Source: Rhizobiales bacterium CCH3-A5
GTDB taxonomy: Bacteria; Pseudomonadota; Alphaproteobacteria; Rhizobiales; Beijerinckiaceae
Reading direction: 5' to 3'
NCBI GenBank assembly: GCA_001556025.1
Contig: LSIB01000010.1
Location: 1 to 5,411, forward strand
DNA: 5,411 bases
A model generated the notes under the pieces. It was not told where the DNA came from, searched no databases, and worked only from the letters and a program-made list of their open reading frames with translations. The translations under genes were made by a program, and so were the position numbers. Position 1 is the stretch's first letter; each line of letters begins with the position of its first letter. Shown here in pieces: positions 1 to 4,220 of this stretch.

Positions 1-182
1 CGCAGCGCGTGACGCTGCACGGCAAGGATGCGGTCGTGATCGTCTCGGCCGAATCCTATGACCGTGGGCGGGAGCGCCACACCGGGCGTCGCCTGGTCGA
101 AGCGCTGGCCGCGTCACCCTTGGCCAACATCATGCTGGAGCGGCCCTTCGTCACCGGCCCGGTTCGGGACGTCGAGGTGTGA
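1..182 (+). CDS. Phd/YefM-type antitoxin, C-terminal part (5' end outside the window)
   Basis: The reading frame is open from the window edge (first full codon at 3) to the TGA at 180-182 and gives 59 residues. The visible start, QRVTLHGKDAVVIVSAESYD, matches the end of the Phd/YefM DNA-binding fold, where a 'G-x-x-A-V-V-(I/V)-S-x-E-x-(Y/F)' stretch is typical. The remaining roughly 40 residues (RLVEALAASPLANIMLERPF and onward) would be the flexible tail that wraps the toxin. In this family the antitoxin neutralises its toxin and represses the operon. The stop codon overlaps the GTG start of the PIN toxin gene by four bases, so the two are translationally coupled. The N-terminus, start codon and promoter lie outside the window. 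The family call rests on the motif and the toxin partner. Confidence 0.8.
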   Translation, partial: QRVTLHGKDAVVIVSAESYDRGRERHTGRRLVEALAASPLANIMLERPFVTGPVRDVEV

Positions 183-694
183 ACGGCTTTCTCCTGGACA
201 CCAATGTCCTGTCCGAACTTCGCAAGCCGCGCTCCGATCCATCGGTCGCAGCGTTCGTGTCGGCGCAGCCGGAAGAGGTGTTGTTCGTCTCGGACGTCAC
301 CTTCGCCGAGATCCGCTTTGGCATCGAGCAGGCGCCCGATGCCGAACGCCGGGCTGTCGTTTCGGATTGGCTTGCGCATACGCTTCGGCCGCTGTTCGCA
401 GGCCGGGTGCTGCCCCTTACCGAAGACGTCATCCTGCGCTGGCGTATGATGCTGGAGGCCGGTCGACGGCGCGGGCACAACTTCGGGCAGCTCGATCTGT
501 TCATCGCGGCCACGGCGGCCGTGGCCAACCTGATCATCGTCAGTCGCGACGAGACGCATTTCGTGGCCGCCGGCGTGCCGATTCTCGATCCCTGGACCGG
601 ACAATACATCGCTGGATCAGGTCAGGAGAAACCAGCCGGCGACTTGACGGTACCCGATCTTTTGGCGCGGCTCGTGACGATAGGTCGGCGATGA
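179..694 (+). CDS. vapC: VapC/FitB-like PIN-domain ribonuclease toxin
   Basis: This 171-residue protein has the PIN-domain signature. It opens with FLLDTNVLSELRK (catalytic Asp7), followed by the acidic residues Glu44 (VSDVTFAEIRFGI), Asp106 (GQLDLFIAATA) and Asp124 (IIVSRDETHF), which together bind the metal ion. VapC toxins are Mg2+-dependent endoribonucleases that stop translation when the antitoxin is lost; the RNA target cannot be read from the sequence. The GTG start at 179-181 overlaps the upstream antitoxin stop (GTGA) and places the DTN motif at the usual position, so I prefer it to any later start. The PIN fold is complete at about residue 140 (ILDPWTG). A further 30 residues, ending LLARLVTIGRR, exceed the usual length of about 130-145 and are not explained. 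Confidence 0.9.
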   Translation: MNGFLLDTNVLSELRKPRSDPSVAAFVSAQPEEVLFVSDVTFAEIRFGIEQAPDAERRAVVSDWLAHTLRPLFAGRVLPLTEDVILRWRMMLEAGRRRGHNFGQLDLFIAATAAVANLIIVSRDETHFVAAGVPILDPWTGQYIAGSGQEKPAGDLTVPDLLARLVTIGRR

Positions 695-717
695 GACCTT
701 TGTCGAAAGCCCGTTAT

Positions 718-734
718 CGGCGGCCTGACCGCCG
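718..734 (+). terminator. Weak hairpin downstream of the first toxin gene
   Basis: CGGCGG (718-723) and CCGCCG (729-734) form a 6-bp GC stem with a 5-base loop, 24 bases after the toxin stop. No T-run follows, so it is not a standard intrinsic terminator. It may only be an RNA-stabilising hairpin or chance in a GC-rich sequence. Confidence 0.2.
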
Positions 735-784
735 GCCAATGCAGGTTCTCAGGGCCATCACAGCCAAAGTGGCAAGCTGCCGCA

Positions 785-824
785 TTGTCGTCTCCCAATT
801 GATGTTCTAATGTGTCAACATTAG
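785..824 (+). promoter_or_regulatory. Candidate promoter and palindromic operator of the second Phd/PIN operon
   Basis: A perfect inverted repeat, CTAATGT (807-813), GTCA, ACATTAG (818-824), lies 16 bases before the antitoxin start in an AT-richer patch. A possible sigma-70 promoter has -35 TTGTCG (785-790), a 17-base spacer and -10 TAATGT (808-813); the -10 falls inside the left arm of the repeat. A Phd-type antitoxin or its toxin complex bound here would block transcription, which is the known autoregulation mode of the family. The repeat is seen directly. The promoter assignment is inferred, and the -10 matches consensus only partly. Confidence 0.5.
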
Positions 825-827
825 TCT

Positions 828-834
828 GGAGGAG
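828..834 (+). promoter_or_regulatory. Strong ribosome binding site for the second antitoxin
   Basis: GGAGGAG lies six bases before the ATG at 841 and is the best Shine-Dalgarno sequence in this half of the window. It fixes the antitoxin start and fits the need for antitoxin to be made in excess over toxin. Confidence 0.8.
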
Positions 835-840
835 TTCGCC

Positions 841-1095
841 ATGTCGATCACGACGGTTTCGAGCCGGGCGTTCCAGCAGAACGCAAGCGAGGCCCAGAAG
901 GCGGCGCGGACGGGGCCGGTCGTCATCACGAACCGGGGCCGTCCCACTCAGGTGCTGCTGAGCTACGAGGCCTATCAGCGGCTAGCAGGCGCGCGGCGCA
1001 GTATCGTCGAGGCGCTGGCCATGCCGGGGCTGGCGGATATCGACGTGGAGATCCCGGCGATGCGGAATCTGCCGCGACCGGCCGACTTCTCCTGA
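841..1095 (+). CDS. Phd/YefM-type antitoxin of the second PIN module
   Basis: This 84-residue protein has the Phd/YefM layout. The N-terminal part (residues 4-50: TTVSSRAFQQNASEAQKAARTGPVVITNRGRPTQVLLSYEAYQRL) holds the usual 'S-x-x-x-F-x-x-N' start, the 'G-P-V-x-I-T-x-(R/H)-G-x-P' strand and the 'V-L-(L/V)-S-x-E-x-Y' strand of the DNA-binding dimer. The remaining 34 residues would be the toxin-binding tail. It probably neutralises the PIN toxin that follows, whose ATG (1095-1097) overlaps the last base of this gene's TGA, so translation is coupled. A strong ribosome binding site and a palindrome upstream suggest autorepression. It is clearly different in sequence from the antitoxin at the left edge, so the two modules are not a recent duplication. 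Confidence 0.9.
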   Translation: MSITTVSSRAFQQNASEAQKAARTGPVVITNRGRPTQVLLSYEAYQRLAGARRSIVEALAMPGLADIDVEIPAMRNLPRPADFS

Positions 1096-1520
1096 TGTTT
1101 CTGCTCGACACCAATGTGATTTCCGAGCTGCGCAAGGCGGGCGACGGCAAGGCCGATTCTCGGGTCGTGGCCTGGTTATCGGCGGTCGATGCCGCGACCT
1201 TCTATGTCTCGGCTGTCACGCTGATGGAGCTGGAGCTCGGAATTCTGTTGATCGAGCGCCGCGACGTTGCCCAGGGGGCGCGGCTGCGCACTTGGATGGA
1301 CGGCAACGTTTTGCCTGAATTCGCGGAGCGCACCGTTATGATCGACCGGGCCGTGGCGCTCGCCTGCGCGCGGCTTCACGCGCCCGATCCGCGGCCTGAG
1401 CGCGACGCCTTCATTGGCGCCTGCGCGATCGTGCATGGTATGACGCTTGTCACGCGCAACGTGGCGGATTTTGCTCCGATGGGGCTGACCGTCATCAATC
1501 CCTGGAACCATGAACGGTAA
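1095..1520 (+). CDS. vapC: VapC/FitB-like PIN-domain ribonuclease toxin, second module
   Basis: This 141-residue protein has the normal VapC length. It shows the complete PIN acidic set: Asp5 (FLLDTNVISELRK), Glu45 (VTLMELELGI), Asp104 (PERDAFIGACA) and Asp125 (LVTRNVADF), and ends with the usual '(I/V)INPW'. It is predicted to be a metal-dependent endoribonuclease held inactive by the antitoxin encoded immediately upstream. The ATG overlaps the antitoxin stop in TGATG, which indicates coupled translation. Apart from the DTNV(I/L)SELRK start and the catalytic residues it shares little with the first PIN toxin in the window, so cross-talk between the two systems seems unlikely. A MucR-type regulator follows only six bases after the stop and may be cotranscribed. 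The RNA target is not predictable. Confidence 0.93.
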   Translation: MFLLDTNVISELRKAGDGKADSRVVAWLSAVDAATFYVSAVTLMELELGILLIERRDVAQGARLRTWMDGNVLPEFAERTVMIDRAVALACARLHAPDPRPERDAFIGACAIVHGMTLVTRNVADFAPMGLTVINPWNHER

Positions 1521-1526
1521 ACCCGC

Positions 1527-1958
1527 ATGCCTGAGCAGAATGAAGAGCTGATCGCGCTGACGGCGTCGATCGTGTCGGCTTATGTGATGTGCAACAACGT
1601 GCCGACGACCGATTTGCCGCGCCTGATTGCGACCACCCATGTGGCGCTCGCGGGCTTGGCTGGCCCTCCTGCGCCCGTCGCAGCCGAGCCGCTGGTCCCC
1701 GCCGTGCCGATCCGGCGATCGGTGACGCCCGATGCGATCATCTGCCTGGAGGACGGCAGGGCATTCAAGACGCTGAAACGCCATCTGAGTTCGACCTATG
1801 GCCTGACGCCCGAGCAATATCGTGCGAAGTGGAATCTGCCTGCCGATTATCCGATGGTGGCGCCGAACTACGCTGAGGCGCGCTCGGCGATGGCGAAGTC
1901 GATCGGTTTGGGCCGCAAGACCGGGACTTCAGGCCGTCGTGCAAAGACGAAAGCCTGA
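1527..1958 (+). CDS. MucR/Ros-family transcriptional regulator with altered zinc site
   Basis: This 143-residue protein has the features of the Ros/MucR family, which are alphaproteobacterial DNA-binding proteins with a prokaryotic zinc-finger fold; they control exopolysaccharide, motility, virulence or plasmid genes. Residues 4-46 (NEELIALTASIVSAYV and on) match the N-terminal oligomerisation region. Residues 70-130 hold the DNA-binding domain: IICLEDGRAFKTLKRHL, the 'LTPEQYRAKW' segment and the highly typical 'LPADYPMVAPNYAEARS...IGLGRK'. At the four metal positions (C-x2-C-x9-H-x3-H in Ros) this protein has Cys73, Asp76, His86 and Thr90. Asp at the second position is known in some members; Thr at the fourth removes a ligand. 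A proline/alanine-rich linker (residues 46-62) separates the halves, and a basic tail follows. No strong ribosome binding site is visible, so it may rely on coupling with the toxin gene six bases upstream. Confidence 0.92.
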   Translation: MPEQNEELIALTASIVSAYVMCNNVPTTDLPRLIATTHVALAGLAGPPAPVAAEPLVPAVPIRRSVTPDAIICLEDGRAFKTLKRHLSSTYGLTPEQYRAKWNLPADYPMVAPNYAEARSAMAKSIGLGRKTGTSGRRAKTKA

Positions 1959-1993
1959 GACGACCTTTCGCATTGCTTTATGCTGCCTTCGAG

Positions 1994-2022
1994 AACCAAT
2001 TTAGGCAGTGGTTCAATTGGTT
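1994..2022. promoter_or_regulatory. Inverted repeat upstream of the XRE regulator (candidate operator 1)
   Basis: AACCAATT (1994-2001) and AATTGGTT (2015-2022) are a perfect 8-bp inverted repeat with a 13-base spacer, in an AT-rich gap between two genes. The spacing from arm centre to arm centre is two helical turns, which suits a dimeric regulator. The likely ligand is the XRE protein encoded downstream, or the MucR protein upstream. The binding role is inferred. Confidence 0.4.
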
Positions 2023-2040
2023 TATCAAAGAATTGCCTCA

Positions 2041-2059
2041 CGATATCAGATTGATATCG
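2041..2059. promoter_or_regulatory. Near-symmetric palindrome upstream of the XRE regulator (candidate operator 2)
   Basis: CGATATCA (2041-2048), GAT, TGATATCG (2052-2059) is a perfect 8+8 palindrome with a 3-base centre, 33 bases before the favoured ATG at 2092. Its size and position fit an autoregulatory operator for an XRE-type dimer. If transcription starts nearby, the site would cover the promoter. It also lies inside the longer reading frame that begins at GTG 2008, which argues for the later start. Confidence 0.5.
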
Positions 2060-2091
2060 GCTTGTCTGGGATCCAGCTGGAGCCGCAACAG

Positions 2092-2496
2092 ATGACGAAG
2101 GTTCCGCACCCCACCGATCAGCATGTCGGCGCGCGGGTACGTTTTCGGCGCATCTCTGCGGGGATCAGCCAGCAGCGCCTCGGCGAAGCTCTGGGGGTGA
2201 CGTTTCAGCAGATCCAGAAATACGAGAAAGGGGCCAACCGTATCTGCGCGAGCCGGCTTCAGCAGATCGCGAATCTGTTTGGCGTCCCTGTCGCGGACTT
2301 CTTCGACGGCGCGCCCGCGATCGCTCCGCAGCGTCTGGTCGATCCGGCCAACGATATGACGGCGGAGATGACGGTGTTTCTGGCCACCCCCGAGGGAGCG
2401 CGCCTATCCCGCGCGTTCAGCAAAATCGGCCACGGGTTCGTCCGTCGGAGCATCATTGACTTGGTCGAAGCGGTGGGACGCGACGATCGGGCATGA
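2092..2496 (+). CDS. XRE-family regulator, PraR/PhrR-like
   Basis: From the ATG at 2092 this gives 134 residues. An HTH_3/XRE domain spans residues about 11-68 (HVGARVRFRRISAGISQQRL, then LGVTFQQIQKYEKGANRICASRLQQIA, then FGVPVADFFDG). The phrase 'TFQQIQKYEKG-N-R-x-x-x-S-R-L' is very typical of the alphaproteobacterial PraR/PhrR-type regulators, which act on quorum sensing, biofilm or stress genes in rhizobia. The helical C-terminal part (residues about 89-128) matches the usual family length. I prefer ATG 2092 to GTG 2008 because homologues start just before the 'D-x-H-V-G' motif, GGAG lies nine bases upstream (2079-2082), and the extra 28 residues would cover two palindromes that look like operators. 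The target genes are unknown; self-regulation is likely. Confidence 0.9.
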   Translation: MTKVPHPTDQHVGARVRFRRISAGISQQRLGEALGVTFQQIQKYEKGANRICASRLQQIANLFGVPVADFFDGAPAIAPQRLVDPANDMTAEMTVFLATPEGARLSRAFSKIGHGFVRRSIIDLVEAVGRDDRA

Positions 2497-2568
2497 ATGC
2501 AATGGCATCGTATGATTTGGCCCCGGTTTCACGGCGCTCTATCTCATAGCGGATGGGAGATTGCGTTG

Positions 2569-2751
2569 ATGGAACTGAAGACATTCGTTGTCGAACTTGA
2601 GATCACGCGCGTGGTCACGGTAGTGATCGAGGCCGATGACGCGCTGGCGGCCCGTGAGAAAGCCAGCAATCTGGAATGCAAGCATGAGGTCGAGGGCGAG
2701 ATCACGCATTGGGTCGTCAAGACCGTGACGCTTCAGGCGGCTGATCGATGA
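2569..2751 (+). CDS. Small hypothetical protein (60 residues)
   Basis: I do not recognise this protein. From ATG 2569, with GGGAGA (2555-2560) eight bases upstream, it encodes 60 residues. Two valine/isoleucine-rich segments (KTFVVELEITRVVTVVIEAD and ITHWVVKTVTLQ) look like beta strands. Between them is a charged helix with the phrase 'EADDALAAREKASN', which is typical of small alphaproteobacterial proteins of the form 'beta-beta-alpha-beta'. There is no signal peptide and no membrane segment, so it is probably cytosolic. The frame is also open upstream to 2497, but the extra 24 residues start directly after the XRE gene's stop and have no ribosome binding site. It follows the XRE gene by 72 bases on the same strand and may share its transcript. 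Confidence 0.7.
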   Translation: MELKTFVVELEITRVVTVVIEADDALAAREKASNLECKHEVEGEITHWVVKTVTLQAADR

Positions 2752-2987
2752 AAATCCTGCCGCACACGGGGGGCGTGCGGCAGGATCGCCGGAAGCTCGC
2801 GCGCGCGACATGCACGATCTGCCGGCAAACCAGACCTATCGCGCCGGCCTTGGTCCGTCACGTCGGTTGCGGCTTTGGGTCTCAACGCTTGGGCGTACTG
2901 TTCATGCCGAAGGATTTGGCGCGGCAGGTGTTGAGCGCGGCCTGCATCGACGTTTCGCAGGACGAGGCCGCCGTGATCAGAGCGTAA
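2748..2987 (+). CDS. Doubtful small reading frame with CxxC motif
   Basis: The ATG at 2748 overlaps the preceding gene's TGA (ATGA), the usual sign of a coupled downstream gene, and the 79 residues have high GC at third positions. A Cys22-x2-Cys25 pair and a later His38 and Cys41 (CTICRQTRP...VRHVGC) could form a small zinc site. Against it: the first dozen codons are a 12-bp-stem hairpin that looks like a terminator for the opposite strand, and the last 106 bases overlap the minus-strand gene ending at 2882. I recognise no family. Either this frame or the opposite one is probably spurious, and I favour the opposite one. Confidence 0.3.
   Translation: MKILPHTGGVRQDRRKLARATCTICRQTRPIAPALVRHVGCGFGSQRLGVLFMPKDLARQVLSAACIDVSQDEAAVIRA
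2754..2786 (-). terminator. Strong hairpin, likely intrinsic terminator for the minus-strand gene
   Basis: ATCCTGCCGCAC (2754-2765) and GTGCGGCAGGAT (2775-2786) form a perfect 12-bp stem with a 9-base loop. Read on the minus strand the stem runs into TTTT and then C, a short but acceptable U-tract; read on the plus strand no T-run follows. It lies about 95 bases beyond the stop of the minus-strand gene (2882) and just after the plus-strand gene ending at 2751, the usual place for a terminator between convergent genes. Confidence 0.55.
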
Positions 2988-3169
2988 GTTGTCGCTGAGA
3001 ATGTCCGGACGGCTTCGGCATAGCAGAGGCAGGTTGCGGCCCTGAGTGCTGGTAGCGTCGAGGCTTCGCGTTCCATGCACGGGCGGACCGCCTCGTTGAA
3101 GTCCGGGATGTTGGCGTTGATCCAGATGCCTGCCCCCGCAAAGCCGGAGCCCACTACGACGGCAAACAC
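2882..3169 (-). CDS. Small cysteine-rich, probably exported protein (start uncertain, possible frameshift)
   Basis: From the GTG at 3169-3167 this frame gives 95 residues. It begins with a hydrophobic stretch (FAVVVGSGFAGAGIWINA) like the core of a signal peptide or membrane anchor, followed by an alanine-rich domain with five cysteines (31, 47, 49, 71, 82) that could form disulfides in the periplasm. I recognise no family. The GTG start lacks a ribosome binding site and gives no basic N-terminus. The frame is open upstream to a TGA at 3187-3185 and encodes KRSLAV just before it. In the neighbouring frame an ATG at 3191-3189, with AAGG seven bases before it, encodes Met-Leu-Lys. Removing one A from the AAAA run would join them as MLKRSLAVFAVVVG, a textbook signal peptide. 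So the gene may be frameshifted, or the assembly may hold an error. The Tn3-type repeat begins 49 bases upstream of that ATG. Confidence 0.5.
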   Translation of the reverse strand: MFAVVVGSGFAGAGIWINANIPDFNEAVRPCMEREASTLPALRAATCLCYAEAVRTFSATTYALITAASSCETSMQAALNTCRAKSFGMNSTPKR

Positions 3170-3239
3170 GGCGAGGGACCGTTTTCAGCATGCGCTGCCT
3201 TACGTGCGATCGCAAAAAGCGCATGTGTCGCCTTGCTAG

Positions 3240-3277
3240 GGGGGCACCTCAAGGTTTGTTCGCTAAACCGCGTTAAG
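3240..3277 (+). repeat. Tn3-family 38-bp terminal inverted repeat (left end of element, interior to the right)
   Basis: The 38 bases begin GGGGGCACCTCA and end GCGTTAAG. The length, the outer GGGG and the inner (G)TTAAG/(G)CTAAG are the defining marks of Tn3-family ends; from memory the outer 12 bases equal those of a Tn21 end, and the last bases resemble Tn3. The G-rich outer end at 3240 means the transposon lies to the right, which agrees with the resolvase gene starting immediately inside. The inner 15 bases also encode the last four residues and the stop codon of the resolvase. The flanking bases outside (GCTAG, 3235-3239) would be the left copy of a 5-bp target duplication. No matching right end is visible up to 5411. 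Confidence 0.85.
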
Positions 3278-3925
3278 TTGGACGGATCGGGAACGCGGCG
3301 ATCTGGATTTGCGGCCGAGCAGCTTTTCTCCATCTGGCCTGAGGTCTCCCGTGGGCGCGACGTGGCGGTAGAGCGTCTGGCGAGTGACGCCGAGCTCGGC
3401 GCAGAGCTCAGCGATTTTCGTCTCTGGTTTTCCCATGGCCGCCTGCGCCAGCCGCAGTTTCGCCGACGTCATCTTGAACGGTCTGCCGCCGTTGCGTCCG
3501 CGGGCTCGCGCGGCGGCGAGGCCGGCATTGGTGCGCTCGACGATCAGCTCCCGCTCGAACTCCGCCAGCGCCGCGAAGAAGTTGAACATCAGCCGGCCGT
3601 TAGCCGTGGTCGTGTCGATCGCGGCGCCCTGGCCGGTGAGCACCTTCAGCCCGACACCGCGTCCATTGAGAGCCTGCACGACATCGACGAGGTGCTTGAG
3701 GTTGCGGCCCAGCCGATCGAGCTTCCAGACCATCAGCGTGTCGCCGTCGCGTAGCGATCGCAGGCAGGCCTCCAGTCCCGGCCGGTCGTCGCGCTTGCCC
3801 GACGCACGATCGGTGTAGAGCTGGTCGACGGCGACGCCGGCGGCCACGAGCGCGTCCGATTGCAGATCGACGACCTGACTGCCGTCCGTCTTGCTCACCC
3901 GCATATAGCCGATCAACACGCGCAT
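3263..3925 (-). CDS. tnpR: Tn3-family serine resolvase (TnpR)
   Basis: This 220-residue protein is a small serine recombinase that resolves transposon cointegrates at a res site. The catalytic domain (residues 1-about 120) shows Arg9 and the nucleophile Ser11 (IGYMRVSKTDGSQ), the 'YTDRASGKRDDRPGLE' segment with Arg45 and Arg48, and the active-site 'KLDRLGRN' with Arg71 and Arg74. The long E-helix follows (FFAALAEFERELIVERTNAGL), then 'ARARGRNGGRP' and a C-terminal helix-turn-helix (residues about 153-189, IAELCAELGVTRQTLYRHV). A basic tail of 30 residues makes it longer than gamma-delta resolvase (183). The start has AGGA a few bases upstream. It reads outward into the terminal repeat, which supplies its last residues and stop, so it is the outermost gene of the element. 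An inverting rather than resolving role is possible from sequence alone, but the terminal repeat favours TnpR. Confidence 0.94.
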   Translation of the reverse strand: MRVLIGYMRVSKTDGSQVVDLQSDALVAAGVAVDQLYTDRASGKRDDRPGLEACLRSLRDGDTLMVWKLDRLGRNLKHLVDVVQALNGRGVGLKVLTGQGAAIDTTTANGRLMFNFFAALAEFERELIVERTNAGLAAARARGRNGGRPFKMTSAKLRLAQAAMGKPETKIAELCAELGVTRQTLYRHVAPTGDLRPDGEKLLGRKSRSPRSRSVQLNAV

Positions 3926-3944
3926 TTTCCTGATCTGGCGCCAT

Positions 3945-4066
3945 CACGCAAACGGCCGATTATCCGAGCGCTGCTCCGATGGCTTGCTGATCAGAGAATC
4001 GTGTCACTAATCCCGTCATTCTGTCAAAGGTCTGCAAACGCATTGAGCTGTTGATTATGAGACAAT
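3945..4066 (-). other. Candidate res recombination site upstream of the resolvase
   Basis: The 295 bases between the resolvase (start 3925) and the divergent TA operon (start 4221) hold no gene. On the minus strand, positions 4064-4054 read TGTCTCATAAT, differing by one base from the left half of gamma-delta res subsite I as I recall it (TGTCTGATAAT). Two further TGTCA motifs lie on the plus strand at 4002 and 4022. Subsite I is expected about 120-140 bases upstream of tnpR, with subsites II and III between, and this spacing fits. The exact boundaries and the other subsites are not resolved by eye. Confidence 0.5.
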
Positions 4067-4167
4067 GCAAGTCGATCGGACTCGGCGAGGTTCGCGGGGT
4101 GGGTAAGGGTCGGCTCGAAAGCCATGCACTTCATCGTGCAATCGGTCGATATGATCGGACGCGTCCC

Positions 4168-4196
4168 TTGAATCATCACACTCAGCGTGATACCTA
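4168..4196 (+). promoter_or_regulatory. Candidate promoter/operator of the RelE-type TA operon
   Basis: A 17-base near-palindrome at 4175-4191 (ATCACACT, C, AGCGTGAT; seven of eight pairs match) lies 29 bases before the toxin start. TTGAAT (4168-4173) could be a -35 box, with a weak -10 around 4190-4196, which would place the palindrome in the spacer. The HTH antitoxin of this module is the likely ligand. The -10 is poor, so the promoter is tentative. Confidence 0.4.
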
Positions 4197-4208
4197 GAAA
4201 GGGTAAGT

Positions 4209-4213
4209 GGAGG
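4209..4213 (+). promoter_or_regulatory. Ribosome binding site deciding the GTG start of the toxin
   Basis: GGAGG lies seven bases before the GTG at 4221. It supports that GTG rather than the in-frame ATG at 4248, which has no such site. Confidence 0.75.
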
Positions 4214-4220
4214 CGGTGTC

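Noticed and set aside
58..810. Long plus-strand open frame of 250 residues across the first toxin region
   Set aside because: It is a shadow of the antitoxin/PIN toxin genes. It is arginine- and alanine-rich with no recognisable domain, and it contradicts the clear PIN motifs in the other frame.
1176..1817. Minus-strand open frame of 213 residues
   Set aside because: It is antisense to the second PIN toxin and the MucR-type gene, both of which have conserved motifs. Its composition (Arg, His, Gln-rich) is typical of a GC-rich shadow frame.
3233..3754. Plus-strand open frame opposite the resolvase
   Set aside because: The resolvase on the minus strand has all catalytic motifs. The plus frame begins in the terminal repeat and has no domain.
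4074..4160. Direct repeat GATCGGAC at 4074-4081 and 4153-4160 as plasmid iterons
   Set aside because: Only two 8-bp copies 79 bases apart, and no replication gene nearby. Chance is likely in this composition.
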